Shown one piece after another: positions 53,415 to 61,942 of a stretch of DNA of 64,000 nucleotides. The DNA lies in the NCBI RefSeq assembly GCF_035658495.1, contig NZ_CP141945.1, forward strand, positions 620,001-684,000. The letters are read 5' to 3'. The notes below the pieces were generated by a model. The model ran no database searches. It saw only the letters and a program-made list of their open reading frames with translations, and had not been told where the DNA came from. This DNA comes from Novosphingobium sp. RL4. GTDB lineage: Bacteria; Pseudomonadota; Alphaproteobacteria; Sphingomonadales; Sphingomonadaceae. The number at the start of each line of letters is the position of its first letter. Position 1 is the first letter of the stretch. The position numbers and the translations under genes were made by a program.

Positions 53415-54086
53415 ATGCGTAATTGGACGATGTTGAGCGTGGCGGGTGCCCTGATGCTGCCGGCAATGGCAACGGCGGCGCATGCCGAGGACGACAAAGG
53501 CATTTACGCCGTCGCACGTGTCGGCATGGCGGTGAAGCCTGATCAGAGGTTCGACGACAGCGACCTTCCGGCCTCGGCAACCTTCGACGACAAGACGAAA
53601 TACAAATCCGGCTTCACTGGCGAACTTGGCGGCGGTTACGACTTCGGCCCTGTCCGTGTCGAGCAGACTGGCGGCTACATGAGCCTGAAGGCCAAGGGCC
53701 TTGGCGACGATGACTATTCTGGCAGCGGCCGCAACAAGGCGACGTTCGCTTCGATCGGTGCATTCGTCGACATCCCGACCGGATCGATCGTCGAACCCTA
53801 CATCGGCGGCGGCGTCGGCGCCGCTCGCGTCGATGCGAGCCTGGGGCGTACGGATGAACTCCTGGGCGACACCAGCAGCTATTCGGGCAAGGATTGGGGC
53901 CTGCTATGGCATGTCGACGCCGGCGTCGGCATCAAGGTCGCGCCCAAGGTCACGGTCGAATTGGGCGGCCGTTACACGCAGATCAGCGGGCTCAAGTTCG
54001 ACGGCGTCAACAACGGCGTTCCGGCCGTCTACGAGCCAACCATGCGCACGTTGTCGGGCACGCTCGGCGTTCGCTACAAGTTCTGA
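53415..54086 (+). CDS. Outer-membrane beta-barrel protein (OmpA/opacity-like)
   Basis: The protein has 223 residues with a signal peptide ending AAHAEDD. Strands such as GIYAVARVGMAVKPDQRFDD, ELGGGYDFGPVRVEQTGGYM, IVEPYIGGGVGAARVD and the C-terminal SGTLGVRYKF fit an eight-stranded surface-antigen type barrel. The start ATG has AGACAAGCAA upstream, a weak site. It is followed by a terminator, so it is transcribed alone. Confidence 0.8.
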   Translation: MRNWTMLSVAGALMLPAMATAAHAEDDKGIYAVARVGMAVKPDQRFDDSDLPASATFDDKTKYKSGFTGELGGGYDFGPVRVEQTGGYMSLKAKGLGDDDYSGSGRNKATFASIGAFVDIPTGSIVEPYIGGGVGAARVDASLGRTDELLGDTSSYSGKDWGLLWHVDAGVGIKVAPKVTVELGGRYTQISGLKFDGVNNGVPAVYEPTMRTLSGTLGVRYKF

Positions 54087-54139
54087 TCGCCTCGCCCTTT
54101 CGGAGCTTTCGAAATAAGCCATCGGGTCGCTCCGAAGGA

Positions 54140-54170
54140 ATGCCACGTCGCCCTCGGGGCGGCGTGGCAT
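54140..54170 (+). terminator. Hairpin after the barrel gene
   Basis: ATGCCACGTCGCCC (54140-54153) pairs with GGGCGGCGTGGCAT (54157-54170) with one G-T pair and a three-base loop. It lies 54 bases past the stop codon. Confidence 0.6.
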
Positions 54171-54198
54171 CACCCTGCCCATTCGTGGAAGACGCGTG

Positions 54199-54708
54199 AT
54201 GCGCAAACCTATCTCGTACGCTCTTGCCGGGATGACGATCCTGATGGCGGCCAGCGGCAAGCCCGCACATGCAGCTACGATCGCGAACTGCAAGGGTCCT
54301 GCCCTCGAGATCGAGGTAGAAGGTCTCAAGGATCGCATCGGCATGCTGGTGGCAGAACTCTATCCCGCCAACGAGACCGACTTCCTGGACGACGCCGAAG
54401 ACCTGGTCAAAAGCGGCAAGACCTTCCGGCGCGTCACCATCCCGATCAGCCCCACCGACCCGCCAAGGCTGTGCGTCATCGCTCCGGCAGCTGGGACTTA
54501 CGCTCTCATCATCATCCACAACCGGGACGGAAAGGACAAGTTCAGCATATCCAAGGACGGGGCCGCCCTGCCCGCGGCGCGATCGATCGGCAGGTCACGC
54601 CCGAAGGTGCAGCAGGCCACGATATTCGTGGGCAATACGCCCCGCAGCGTTGCCGTCAGGATGCAGTACCTCAACGGCCTAGGCGGCTTCATGATGTCCA
54701 ACAGGTAG
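54199..54708 (+). CDS. DUF2141 family exported protein
   Basis: This 169-residue protein has a signal peptide ending KPAHAAT and a beta-rich domain with GPALEIEVEGLKDRIGMLVA, then LCVIAPAAGTYALIIIHNRD and GKDKFSISKDG, which is the DUF2141 pattern (a transthyretin/prealbumin-like fold is usual). The family is exported and of unknown role. I chose ATG 54199; a GTG directly before it is equally possible. A conspicuous feature is the G-(x)-YAL-x-x-HD/HN segment shared by the family. Confidence 0.75.
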   Translation: MRKPISYALAGMTILMAASGKPAHAATIANCKGPALEIEVEGLKDRIGMLVAELYPANETDFLDDAEDLVKSGKTFRRVTIPISPTDPPRLCVIAPAAGTYALIIIHNRDGKDKFSISKDGAALPAARSIGRSRPKVQQATIFVGNTPRSVAVRMQYLNGLGGFMMSNR

Positions 54709-54731
54709 CATCAGCGACAATACGCGCGAGA

Positions 54732-54767
54732 AGCCCGCCGAGGAGCCTTTCGGCTCGCCGGCGGGCT
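54732..54767. terminator. Bidirectional hairpin between convergent genes
   Basis: AGCCCGCCG (54732-54740) pairs with CGGCGGGCT (54759-54767), and an inner GAGCC/GGCTC stem closes a TTTC loop. It lies between the convergent DUF2141 and RcnB-like genes, 23 bases after the first stop codon. Confidence 0.7.
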
Positions 54768-54774
54768 GCGCCTG

Positions 54775-55248
54775 CTATCCGAAGAAATCGTGGATCACGT
54801 TCACGACGCGACCGTTCTTAAAATCAACCAATACGACGTCGTCATAGTGCCGGACCCAGCGGGCGCCGCGCGGCGGAACAGGCAGATGATAGCGGCGGAA
54901 GTCGCCGATGTCATACCTGCGGCTGTAATAGCCCGGCCCGATGCCCGCGCCCGGCACGAACCACTGGTAGCGGAAAGGTGCATGCCAATCGCCGCGCGCG
55001 TAAAGGTTTCTGTTTCGCACACGATGTTCTCGCCAGTCTGCGCGATATTCCCGGTGGGCGTCCCGCAGATCTTTTTGCGCCTCTCGCACATGACGGCGTT
55101 CACCGTAGCGCCGAGCGCGGTCGAGGTTGTCCTCGGCCTCACGTATATCCTGCCGATCTCGGCGAAGTTCGTGAGTTTGCGCGGCCGAGGTTGCTGCGGT
55201 CGCCGGCAGGGAAATGGCGACCAATGCCGCAAAAACCGGTAACTTCAT
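54775..55248 (-). CDS. RcnB-like exported protein
   Basis: From ATG 55248 (AGGAG upstream) the protein has 157 residues: signal peptide (PVFAALVAISLPATAATSA), a highly charged helical stretch (ELRRDRQDIREAEDNLDRAR, HVREAQKDLRDAHREYRADW) and a C-terminal RcnB-type domain (YRRYHLPVPPRGARWVRHYD-like, VLVDFKNGRVVNVIHDFF). RcnB of E. coli is a periplasmic protein for Ni/Co homeostasis; many sphingomonad members have no known metal role. It is probably periplasmic. Confidence 0.8.
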   Translation of the reverse strand: MKLPVFAALVAISLPATAATSAAQTHELRRDRQDIREAEDNLDRARRYGERRHVREAQKDLRDAHREYRADWREHRVRNRNLYARGDWHAPFRYQWFVPGAGIGPGYYSRRYDIGDFRRYHLPVPPRGARWVRHYDDVVLVDFKNGRVVNVIHDFFG

Positions 55249-55489
55249 TTTGACTGCTCCTTGTAAATGCGTAAGCACAGGTGCTGACGAGCCTGTATCC
55301 GCCGCGTGGGAGACAGCTATCGGAGGGGGATGGATTTTGGACGCGGCTTTGATGGACGTAGGATGAAGAACGCCGTCTCCACGGTTCCTCCATCATGTCG
55401 CGCCATAGGTCGGCGTATGGATCGGGACGCATCGCTTGATAGATCACGCTCGGAGCGACATCGGACGCAAAGGATGATGCGGGAAGACT

Positions 55490-56017
55490 ATGGCTGATCT
55501 GCCGCCCGATATTACCCCCGGTCTCGCGGGCGCGTTCATCGCGAACAAGGATCGCTTGCTGCGCTTCTTCACCAGCCGCACGCGCGATCGTGCCGAGGCC
55601 GAGGAAATCGTTCAGGAAATCTATCTACGCATCGCCCTCAGCTCCGGGCCGGTCGGAGATCCGTTGGGCTACCTCCACCGCGTCGGCCTCAATCTCGTGG
55701 TCGACCGGGCCCGCGAGCGGCAGCGCCGGGCGCGGCGAGAACAGGACTGGGCAGAAGTAAACACCTCCCGTCTGGGTGAGGACTACGTTGATGAGCGCCC
55801 ATCTGCCTTCACCGAAGTGGCGGCGCGCCAACGGGCCGAGCAGATCGGTGCCGCGATCGCCGCACTGCCCCCAGGCGCGGCGCAGGTCTTCCGCCTGCAC
55901 CGCATCGATGGGCTCAGTCATTCCCAGATTGCCAGCCAGCTGGGAATTTCGCGCAAGGGCGTGGAAAAACACATGGCGACCGCCCTGCGCCACCTGGGCA
56001 GGGAAATCAGCGAATGA
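55490..56017 (+). CDS. FecI-type ECF sigma factor
   Basis: The protein has 175 residues. Sigma2 is at 13-80 (NKDRLLRFFTSRTRDRAEAE, EIVQEIYLRIAL, GYLHRVGLNLVVDRARERQR) and sigma4 at 120-172 (IAALPPGAAQVFRLHRIDGL, IASQLGISRKGVEKHMATAL). It is followed by a FecR gene (85 bases) and an STN receptor gene, so it is the sigma factor of a complete cell-surface signalling unit on the plus strand, the second in this window. Confidence 0.9.
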   Translation: MADLPPDITPGLAGAFIANKDRLLRFFTSRTRDRAEAEEIVQEIYLRIALSSGPVGDPLGYLHRVGLNLVVDRARERQRRARREQDWAEVNTSRLGEDYVDERPSAFTEVAARQRAEQIGAAIAALPPGAAQVFRLHRIDGLSHSQIASQLGISRKGVEKHMATALRHLGREISE

Positions 56018-56102
56018 CGATAGAAGCAAGCTGGGGTGGAACCATGACCGCGTCGTCTCTCTACAGATACAGGTGTCCGGACAACATAAGGCCCCAGCGG
56101 TG

Positions 56103-57044
56103 ATGCAGATGCGTGACCCCCGAACCGAGTATGACGCAGCGGACTGGCACGCGCAGGTCCTGGGCGGCGACGTCGACTGGGAAGAATTCGCCGCCTGGCT
56201 CGATGCCGATCCCAGTCACCAGGCGACCTACGACCGGCTAGCGATGTTGGACACCGAGGTGGCTGAATGGGCGCGGTACAACGGTGTGCTCGAAGCGGCC
56301 AAGGTCGTGCCCCATTCGACAAAATCAATGCGTCCGTGGTGGATCGGTGGCGCCATTGCCGCCTCCCTTGTGGCGCTGGTCGCCAGCGTTCCCCTCCTCA
56401 CACGCCCTGCGGGCGTCAACGCGACCGTCTATGCGACGGCAAATGCGCAGAAGACTATCGATTTGGGCCAGGGCAGCCAGATACATCTCGACGCACGAAG
56501 CCAGCTTGCGATGGGATCGGGCGGACACGTGCGGATGGACAAGGGCGCAGCCTATTTCGACATACGCGGCAACGCACCCCGCAAGCTGGAGATCGCGTCG
56601 GGCGACTTCATCGTGCGCGACATCGGTACGCGCTTCACCGTGGCCCGCAATCAGGGCAAGCTTTTCGTGGCCGTGGAACAGGGGCTTGTCGATATATCAT
56701 GGCACGGCGACGCGGCGGCACACCTCAAGGCAGGGCAAGCTTTCGAGGGCGACGAGCAGACCGGCTCCAGTACGGTCGAGCGAATTACCCCGGAAGCCGT
56801 AGGAAGTTGGCGGAACGGCAGGCTGGTGTATGACGAAGCCTCGCTTTCGACGGTTGCTTCGGATCTCGCGCGCCATGTAAATGTTCCGGTAGAAGTCGAT
56901 CCGGGCGTCGCCAATCTCAAGCTTTCAGGCGTATTCTCCATTACGAATGGCTCCGATCTTGTCGACCAGATTACCGCGATACTCCCGGTCGAGGCACAGC
57001 GTAGCGGCGGGCGTATTCGCCTTGTCGCTCGCGCTGGTCGCTGA
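56103..57044 (+). CDS. FecR family regulator
   Basis: From ATG 56103 the protein has 313 residues. The FecR_N part (YDAADWHAQVLGGDVDWEEF, AAWLDADPSHQATYDRLA) is cytosolic, a membrane helix lies near 76-96 (WWIGGAIAASLVALVASVPL), and the FecR domain follows (QKTIDLGQGSQIHLDARSQL, DFIVRDIGTRFTVARNQGKL). The C-terminal STN-like part (LVYDEASLSTVASDLARHVN) ends in RAGR. Its last 98 bases overlap the receptor gene in another frame, which suggests translational coupling. Confidence 0.9.
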   Translation: MQMRDPRTEYDAADWHAQVLGGDVDWEEFAAWLDADPSHQATYDRLAMLDTEVAEWARYNGVLEAAKVVPHSTKSMRPWWIGGAIAASLVALVASVPLLTRPAGVNATVYATANAQKTIDLGQGSQIHLDARSQLAMGSGGHVRMDKGAAYFDIRGNAPRKLEIASGDFIVRDIGTRFTVARNQGKLFVAVEQGLVDISWHGDAAAHLKAGQAFEGDEQTGSSTVERITPEAVGSWRNGRLVYDEASLSTVASDLARHVNVPVEVDPGVANLKLSGVFSITNGSDLVDQITAILPVEAQRSGGRIRLVARAGR

Positions 57045-59304
57045 CCCGGCAGCCGCCAATACGGTACTCGTCGATGTGCCTGCCGGCTCGCTGCAGTCGG
57101 CGATCAACGTCCTCTCTCGGCAGTTGCGTATTTCGGTGGCGGTCCAGGGGCGACTCCCCGATCTGCGTACTCCTGCCGTGCGCGGGCGGATGGAGCCTCA
57201 GACCGCGCTTGATCGGCTTCTGTCCGGCTCGGACTGGCGGGCCCGCCGGGTTGCGCCCACACTATGGCAGTTAGTGCGGCAGCGCCCTGTGCCCAAGGTA
57301 GTGGCGCCCCGACCGTCCCCACCGCCGCCTCCTCCTCCACTGCCCCCTCCAGTTGACATCGTCGTGACAGCGCTGAAGCGCGACCTCCGGCTCTCGGATG
57401 CGCCGGTCTCGATCTCAGTTCTGGGCGGTAAGCGCTTCGCCGGCGCATCGAGTGCGCGCGGCTCGAGCGATATCGCCGAGGAAGCCGGCAGCGTCTTTTC
57501 GACCCATCTGGGCCCAGGGCGCGAACGCCTGTTCCTGCGCGGTGTGGCCGACAGTCCGTTCAATGGTCCCACGCAGTCCACCGTCGGCCTGTTTCTCGAC
57601 GATGCCCGGATCAACTTCGCACTGCCTGACCCCGACCTGCGCCTGGTCGATATCGACCGGGTGGAAGTGATTCGGGGACCACAAGGAACGCTTTACGGAG
57701 CGGGGGCGCTCGGCGGGATCGTGCGCATCGTCACCAATCGACCGCAATTGGACCGCACCGCCGGCTCGATAGCTCTCGAAGCGTCGGACGTCGCCCATGG
57801 CGGCATGGGTGGCGCAGGCGAAGCCTGGGTGAATATCCCCTTGGTGAAGGACACGCTCGGCCTGCGGGCAGTTGGCTATGCCGAGCAGGAGGGAGGCTGG
57901 ATCGATCATCCAGCTCTTGGCCGAACCAATACCAACAGTTCGCATATGGAAGGAGGGCGCCTAAATCTCCGCTGGAAGCCTGGCCCTGACTGGACCATCG
58001 ACTTGTCGATCGTAAAGCAGAACCTGAAGACCCGCGATGCGCAGTATGCGACGCAAGGAATGGCCCGCGTCTCCCGGATACTGGAGCCCAGCGAAAACGA
58101 CTTCACGCTTGTCCGGATCGAAGCCAGCGGGCCGATCGGCGGGCTGGATTTCCTGTCATCCACGACGATCGAAAACAACCGCGTGGTCAGCCACTACGAT
58201 GCCGGCAGCACGGGGAGCACGAAGTCCGCAGCTGAAGCGACTTTCTATGACGAGACGCGGCGCGTCTATCTGATCAGCCAGGAATTTCGCCTGAGCCGAG
58301 CGCAAGGGCGGTTTCACTGGTTGGCCGGCGTTTCGGTCATAGATGCCATCAACGTCACTCAGGGCCTGTTCGTAGCGCCGTCGACCGCTCCCGTCGCCAG
58401 TCGCATCCAGGCCAATCTCAATTTGCAGGCTTCGGCGTATGCAGAGGGTACACTGGCCTTGAACTCGGTGCTGGACCTCACTGCCGGCCTGAGAGCCTAC
58501 GTTTCCAACATCTGGGATGATCCGCGTGCGACCACGGGACCGTCTATAGACCAGAACGGCTTTTCCCCCAGCCTTTCGTTGTCGTGGCGCCCCCGTGATG
58601 GCGCCTTGGTCTGGCTGCGATATGGTACGGCAGTGCGCGCGGGAGGCCGCAGCCTGGATGCGGCCGGAGAGCTGACGACGTTTCAGGCAGACAGGCTGCA
58701 GGACGTTGAACTGGGGAGCCGGATGTCACTGCTCGACGGCCATCTCGATCTTGATCTCTCCGCCTTCGCCTTGCGCTGGAGCAATGTCCAGAGCGACCGC
58801 GTCGGCCTCGATGGCCTGGTGGTCACGACCAACATCGGCGATGCCCGCAATCTCGGCGTGGAATTCGGATCCAAGGGGCATTGGGGGGGCTTTGGTCTCG
58901 ACGTGTCGTTGATCAGGCAGCACGGGCGCTTGCGTTCCGGTCTCATCGAGGATGACGATCTACGCCTGCCCGTGCTACCGGACAGGTCCGCCAAGGCAAG
59001 GCTGAGTTGGGACGGAAAGATCGGAAGCTGGAATCTGGGAGCATACCTGTCCGCGAGTTATTCGGGGAGCTCGCGTCTGGGGTATGATCCCACCCGTCCG
59101 CTTGACATGCCCTCGCTGTGGATGCTCGGCTCAGGGATGATGGCCGGCCGCGATGGCTGGCGTCTCGTAGCAAGCGTTTCCAACCTCCTGGATAGTAGCC
59201 GGAACACATTTGCCTTCGGTAATCCCTTTACTTATCGAACCCAGCCGCAGCGCACGCCGCCCAGACCGCGCACGCTGATGATCCGGATCGAGCGCAGCTT
59301 CTGA
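56947..59304 (+). CDS. TonB-dependent receptor with STN domain
   Basis: The protein has 785 residues. After a signal peptide (VAAGVFALSLALVADPAAA) comes an STN domain (VLVDVPAGSLQSAINVLSRQ to WQLVRQ, about residues 39-110), then a proline-only linker (PSPPPPPPPLPPP) and a TonB-box VDIVVTALKRD. The plug has RVEVIRGPQGTLYGAGALGG, and the barrel ends RIERSF. The start lies 98 bases inside the FecR gene. The receptor signals through the FecR and sigma proteins before it. The barrel resembles receptors for organic ligands; the ligand is unknown. Confidence 0.9.
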   Translation: MAPILSTRLPRYSRSRHSVAAGVFALSLALVADPAAANTVLVDVPAGSLQSAINVLSRQLRISVAVQGRLPDLRTPAVRGRMEPQTALDRLLSGSDWRARRVAPTLWQLVRQRPVPKVVAPRPSPPPPPPPLPPPVDIVVTALKRDLRLSDAPVSISVLGGKRFAGASSARGSSDIAEEAGSVFSTHLGPGRERLFLRGVADSPFNGPTQSTVGLFLDDARINFALPDPDLRLVDIDRVEVIRGPQGTLYGAGALGGIVRIVTNRPQLDRTAGSIALEASDVAHGGMGGAGEAWVNIPLVKDTLGLRAVGYAEQEGGWIDHPALGRTNTNSSHMEGGRLNLRWKPGPDWTIDLSIVKQNLKTRDAQYATQGMARVSRILEPSENDFTLVRIEASGPIGGLDFLSSTTIENNRVVSHYDAGSTGSTKSAAEATFYDETRRVYLISQEFRLSRAQGRFHWLAGVSVIDAINVTQGLFVAPSTAPVASRIQANLNLQASAYAEGTLALNSVLDLTAGLRAYVSNIWDDPRATTGPSIDQNGFSPSLSLSWRPRDGALVWLRYGTAVRAGGRSLDAAGELTTFQADRLQDVELGSRMSLLDGHLDLDLSAFALRWSNVQSDRVGLDGLVVTTNIGDARNLGVEFGSKGHWGGFGLDVSLIRQHGRLRSGLIEDDDLRLPVLPDRSAKARLSWDGKIGSWNLGAYLSASYSGSSRLGYDPTRPLDMPSLWMLGSGMMAGRDGWRLVASVSNLLDSSRNTFAFGNPFTYRTQPQRTPPRPRTLMIRIERSF

Positions 59305-59330
59305 GCGCCTGGCCCTATCGGCACAGCACC

Positions 59331-60374
59331 TCAGGAGACAGGGAGCATCACGTCGAAGCGGGCTCCAGGACCATCGCTGCGGTTTTCAGCCGTGATGCGC
59401 CCACCATGGGCTTCCACTAGCCGAGCCGACAGCGCCAGACCCATTCCGGTGCCGAAACATCCCGGACGCCTGATCGTGGCTTCCGACTGCCAGAACGGAG
59501 CGAACAAGCTCTCTTTATCTTCAGGGGCAAAGCCCGGCCCCTCGTCGAGCACACTGATCACTACATCGCCTCGCTGGACGGTGATCCTGACCAGGACTTG
59601 GCCACCGGCAACCGAATGTTTTGCCGCGTTGGTGACCAGATTAGTCACGATCTGCGTGAGCCGCACTGGATCGGCATAGAGAACGACGGGGGCATAGTCC
59701 TCGACGATCGTCACATCGTGGCGCGCGAGCAGCGGTTTCAGGTCGGCCACCACCCCGCCCACGATCTCGCAGAGATCGACGCTGCGGCGGTTCATCGTGA
59801 TGCGACCGAGCTCGTATTGGGCCAGGGTATCGAGATCGTTGACGATGGCTAGCACATGCTCGACCTGACGCAGGAGGCGCGACGTTTCACCGACATCAGG
59901 ATTGATGACGCCGTCCTCGATACCATGCAATCGCCCTTTGAGGATGGTCAGCGGCGTGCGCAGCTCATGGGTCACACCTGCCGTTATCATCATGCGCCGA
60001 TCGCGTGTATGCGCCGCCTCGGAGGTCTTTTGCGTTGCCACGGCTTTTCTTTTAAGCCGCAGCCACCGGACCACTACACGCACGGCATCCAGGACCAGCC
60101 GATTGTGAACGACGGATCCCAAAGCGATCAGCGTTGCCGCCAGCCACCGGTTGCCCTGCTCTTTGCACGCGCCCTCACCGGTTCCAGACCCGCGCTGCGC
60201 CGGATGAACGGCATCTGGTACCGACATTGCGCTCCAGGCAGGAAGGAAAACGGGCAGACGGGCGCTTCGCTGCAGACGGGCGCCTGTCTGCGAATACCGC
60301 AGCGAGACAGCAATCTGAGCACCACTACTGCCGCTTGTAGGGCCGCCGAATGTCAATAGCGATGAAGGTTTCAT
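59331..60374 (-). CDS. Sensor histidine kinase
   Basis: From ATG 60374 the protein has 347 residues. One weak membrane segment (WLAATLIALGSVVHNRLVL, about residues 78-96) precedes the HisKA domain with THELRTPLTILKGRLHGIED. The ATPase domain has the N-box (IVTNLVTNAAKHS), G1 (DEGPGFAPED) and G2 (GTGMGLALSARLVEAHGG), all intact. The first 75 residues show no known sensor fold, and the start is uncertain. It is divergent from an OmpR-type regulator, which it should phosphorylate. Confidence 0.85.
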   Translation of the reverse strand: MKPSSLLTFGGPTSGSSGAQIAVSLRYSQTGARLQRSARLPVFLPAWSAMSVPDAVHPAQRGSGTGEGACKEQGNRWLAATLIALGSVVHNRLVLDAVRVVVRWLRLKRKAVATQKTSEAAHTRDRRMMITAGVTHELRTPLTILKGRLHGIEDGVINPDVGETSRLLRQVEHVLAIVNDLDTLAQYELGRITMNRRSVDLCEIVGGVVADLKPLLARHDVTIVEDYAPVVLYADPVRLTQIVTNLVTNAAKHSVAGGQVLVRITVQRGDVVISVLDEGPGFAPEDKESLFAPFWQSEATIRRPGCFGTGMGLALSARLVEAHGGRITAENRSDGPGARFDVMLPVS

Positions 60375-60561
60375 GCCTGTTCCGTCACGAAAGAGTGTCT
60401 TTCCAAGCGGGAGACGGCCCGGCAGCGTTCTCACCCTACCTTCACTTGATCGATAACTTATTCCGCTCGTCGCGCTTCCGATTTGACCGCGCGGTGCCAG
60501 CAGCGCGGTTTCTCCACGATTCCTCCATCGATCGCGTCCATATGGGGCGCGAGGTGGAAGA

Positions 60562-61254
60562 ATGACGTCGAAGATTCTGGTGGTGGAAGACGAGCGGGAG
60601 ATCGCCGAACTTCTGGTTGCGTACATCGAGCGGGCAGGAATGCAGGCATTGAGGGCCTCCTCGGTCAACGAGGCGGTGATGACCCATCACCAGGGTGGGC
60701 CGGATCTGGTGCTCCTGGATATCGGCCTGCCCGGCGGCGACGGACTGGACGTTCTTGCCGCAATCAGGCGCCGCACGGACACGCCGGTCATTATGCTGAC
60801 GGCCGTCGACGACGACGTCTCCAAGCTATCGTCCTTTCGCATCGGCGCCGACGATTATGTCATCAAGCCTTTCAATCCTTCGGAGGTAATCGAGCGCATC
60901 CGCGCCGTTCTGCGCCGCGCGAATGGTGAGCGCGAACCCAAGCGGCTGACGATCGGACCGCTAGAGATCGACCTTGAGGCCAGGGTTGTTAGCTGTGCAG
61001 GCGAGGATGCCATCTCCGTACGTCTCAACCTGACGCCGACCGAGTTCGCCATTCTCGCGCATATGGCACGCTATCCGCGCCGCGCGTTCACCCGCGCCGA
61101 ATTGTTGGAGGCGGCAGCGCCGGGCAGCGAAGCCTACGACCGCGTCATTGACAGTCACCTCTCCAAACTGCGCCAGAAGCTGGTAGTAGCCGGCTGCGCG
61201 GACATTATCGAGCCAGTACGGGGTGTAGGGTATCGCCTTTGGCTGGAAGGGTAA
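60562..61254 (+). CDS. OmpR family response regulator
   Basis: The protein has 230 residues. The receiver domain has the acidic pair in VVEDEREI, phosphoacceptor Asp in DLVLLDIGLPGGDGLDVL (about residue 53), Thr in IMLTAVDDD and Lys in DDYVIKPFNPSEV. The C-terminal winged helix has LNLTPTEFAILAHMARYPRR and YDRVIDSHLSKLRQKL, GVGYRLWLEG. It is divergent from the sensor kinase gene, and its stop codon overlaps the start of a second, kinase-like gene (TAATG). Confidence 0.92.
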   Translation: MTSKILVVEDEREIAELLVAYIERAGMQALRASSVNEAVMTHHQGGPDLVLLDIGLPGGDGLDVLAAIRRRTDTPVIMLTAVDDDVSKLSSFRIGADDYVIKPFNPSEVIERIRAVLRRANGEREPKRLTIGPLEIDLEARVVSCAGEDAISVRLNLTPTEFAILAHMARYPRRAFTRAELLEAAAPGSEAYDRVIDSHLSKLRQKLVVAGCADIIEPVRGVGYRLWLEG

Positions 61255-61919
61255 TGCGACAAGACCGCCATATCTTCGCAGCCGCCCTCGCCCACGAACT
61301 GCGAACCCCGCTGACGATCCTGAAAGGGAGGCTTCATGCGCTGGACGATGCGGTGATGGTGCCATCTACGGGGGAATGCGCCCGTCTGCTGCAACTCGTC
61401 GATCAGGTCCTGCGCAGCGTCGAGGAAGTCAGCCTGTTCACCCGGGCCCACTCGGGCGAAATATCATTGGACGTCCGGCCTATTGATCTGGCGCTTGTCG
61501 TGGAGCGTGCCATTGCGGATGTGCAGCCGATCGCGCAGGCGGCCGCCGTGGAAATTGTAGGGAACACGAGAACGGCGCGGGGACGGGGAGACTTCGCGTG
61601 CCTTGTTCAGGCTGTCTCGATCCTGCTGCGACATCTTGTCGATTGCACGCCGTCAGGCGGGTGCCTGACTGTCGAAGTGGAAGTGTTCCCGCAGCCGGTA
61701 CTGCGTATCACGGGCGCGGCGGATCAGCTTTTGCCCGGCGAAGACGAGGACCTGCTTATTCCCTTTTCGCCCGCCGACGGCAGGGCGGGCACAAAAATGA
61801 CCTGCGCCATCGGCCCGGCTCTGGCGGCGGCGATCGTCGATGCTCACGGCGGAACACTTGCGATCACGGCTGCGACTGGAGGCGAGGGCCGTGTGCTGCA
61901 GCTGACCCTCGCCCCATAG
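61254..61919 (+). CDS. Kinase-like protein with H-box and degenerate ATPase
   Basis: This 221-residue protein has no signal or membrane segment. It opens directly with an H-box (ALAHELRTPLTILKGRLHAL) almost identical to that of the divergent kinase (same TPLTILKGRLH). The second half has the size of a HATPase_c domain, but where the N-box should be it reads LLRHLVDCTPSGGCLTVEVE without the Asn, and G1 is replaced by TGAADQLLPGEDED. A helix like AIGPALAAAIVDAHGGTLAI remains of G2. ATP binding is doubtful, so it may act as a phosphotransfer or decoy dimer partner for the regulator. Translation is coupled to the regulator gene. Confidence 0.75.
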   Translation: MRQDRHIFAAALAHELRTPLTILKGRLHALDDAVMVPSTGECARLLQLVDQVLRSVEEVSLFTRAHSGEISLDVRPIDLALVVERAIADVQPIAQAAAVEIVGNTRTARGRGDFACLVQAVSILLRHLVDCTPSGGCLTVEVEVFPQPVLRITGAADQLLPGEDEDLLIPFSPADGRAGTKMTCAIGPALAAAIVDAHGGTLAITAATGGEGRVLQLTLAP

Positions 61920-61942
61920 CAATATCAGCCAGGTCGGCCTCG

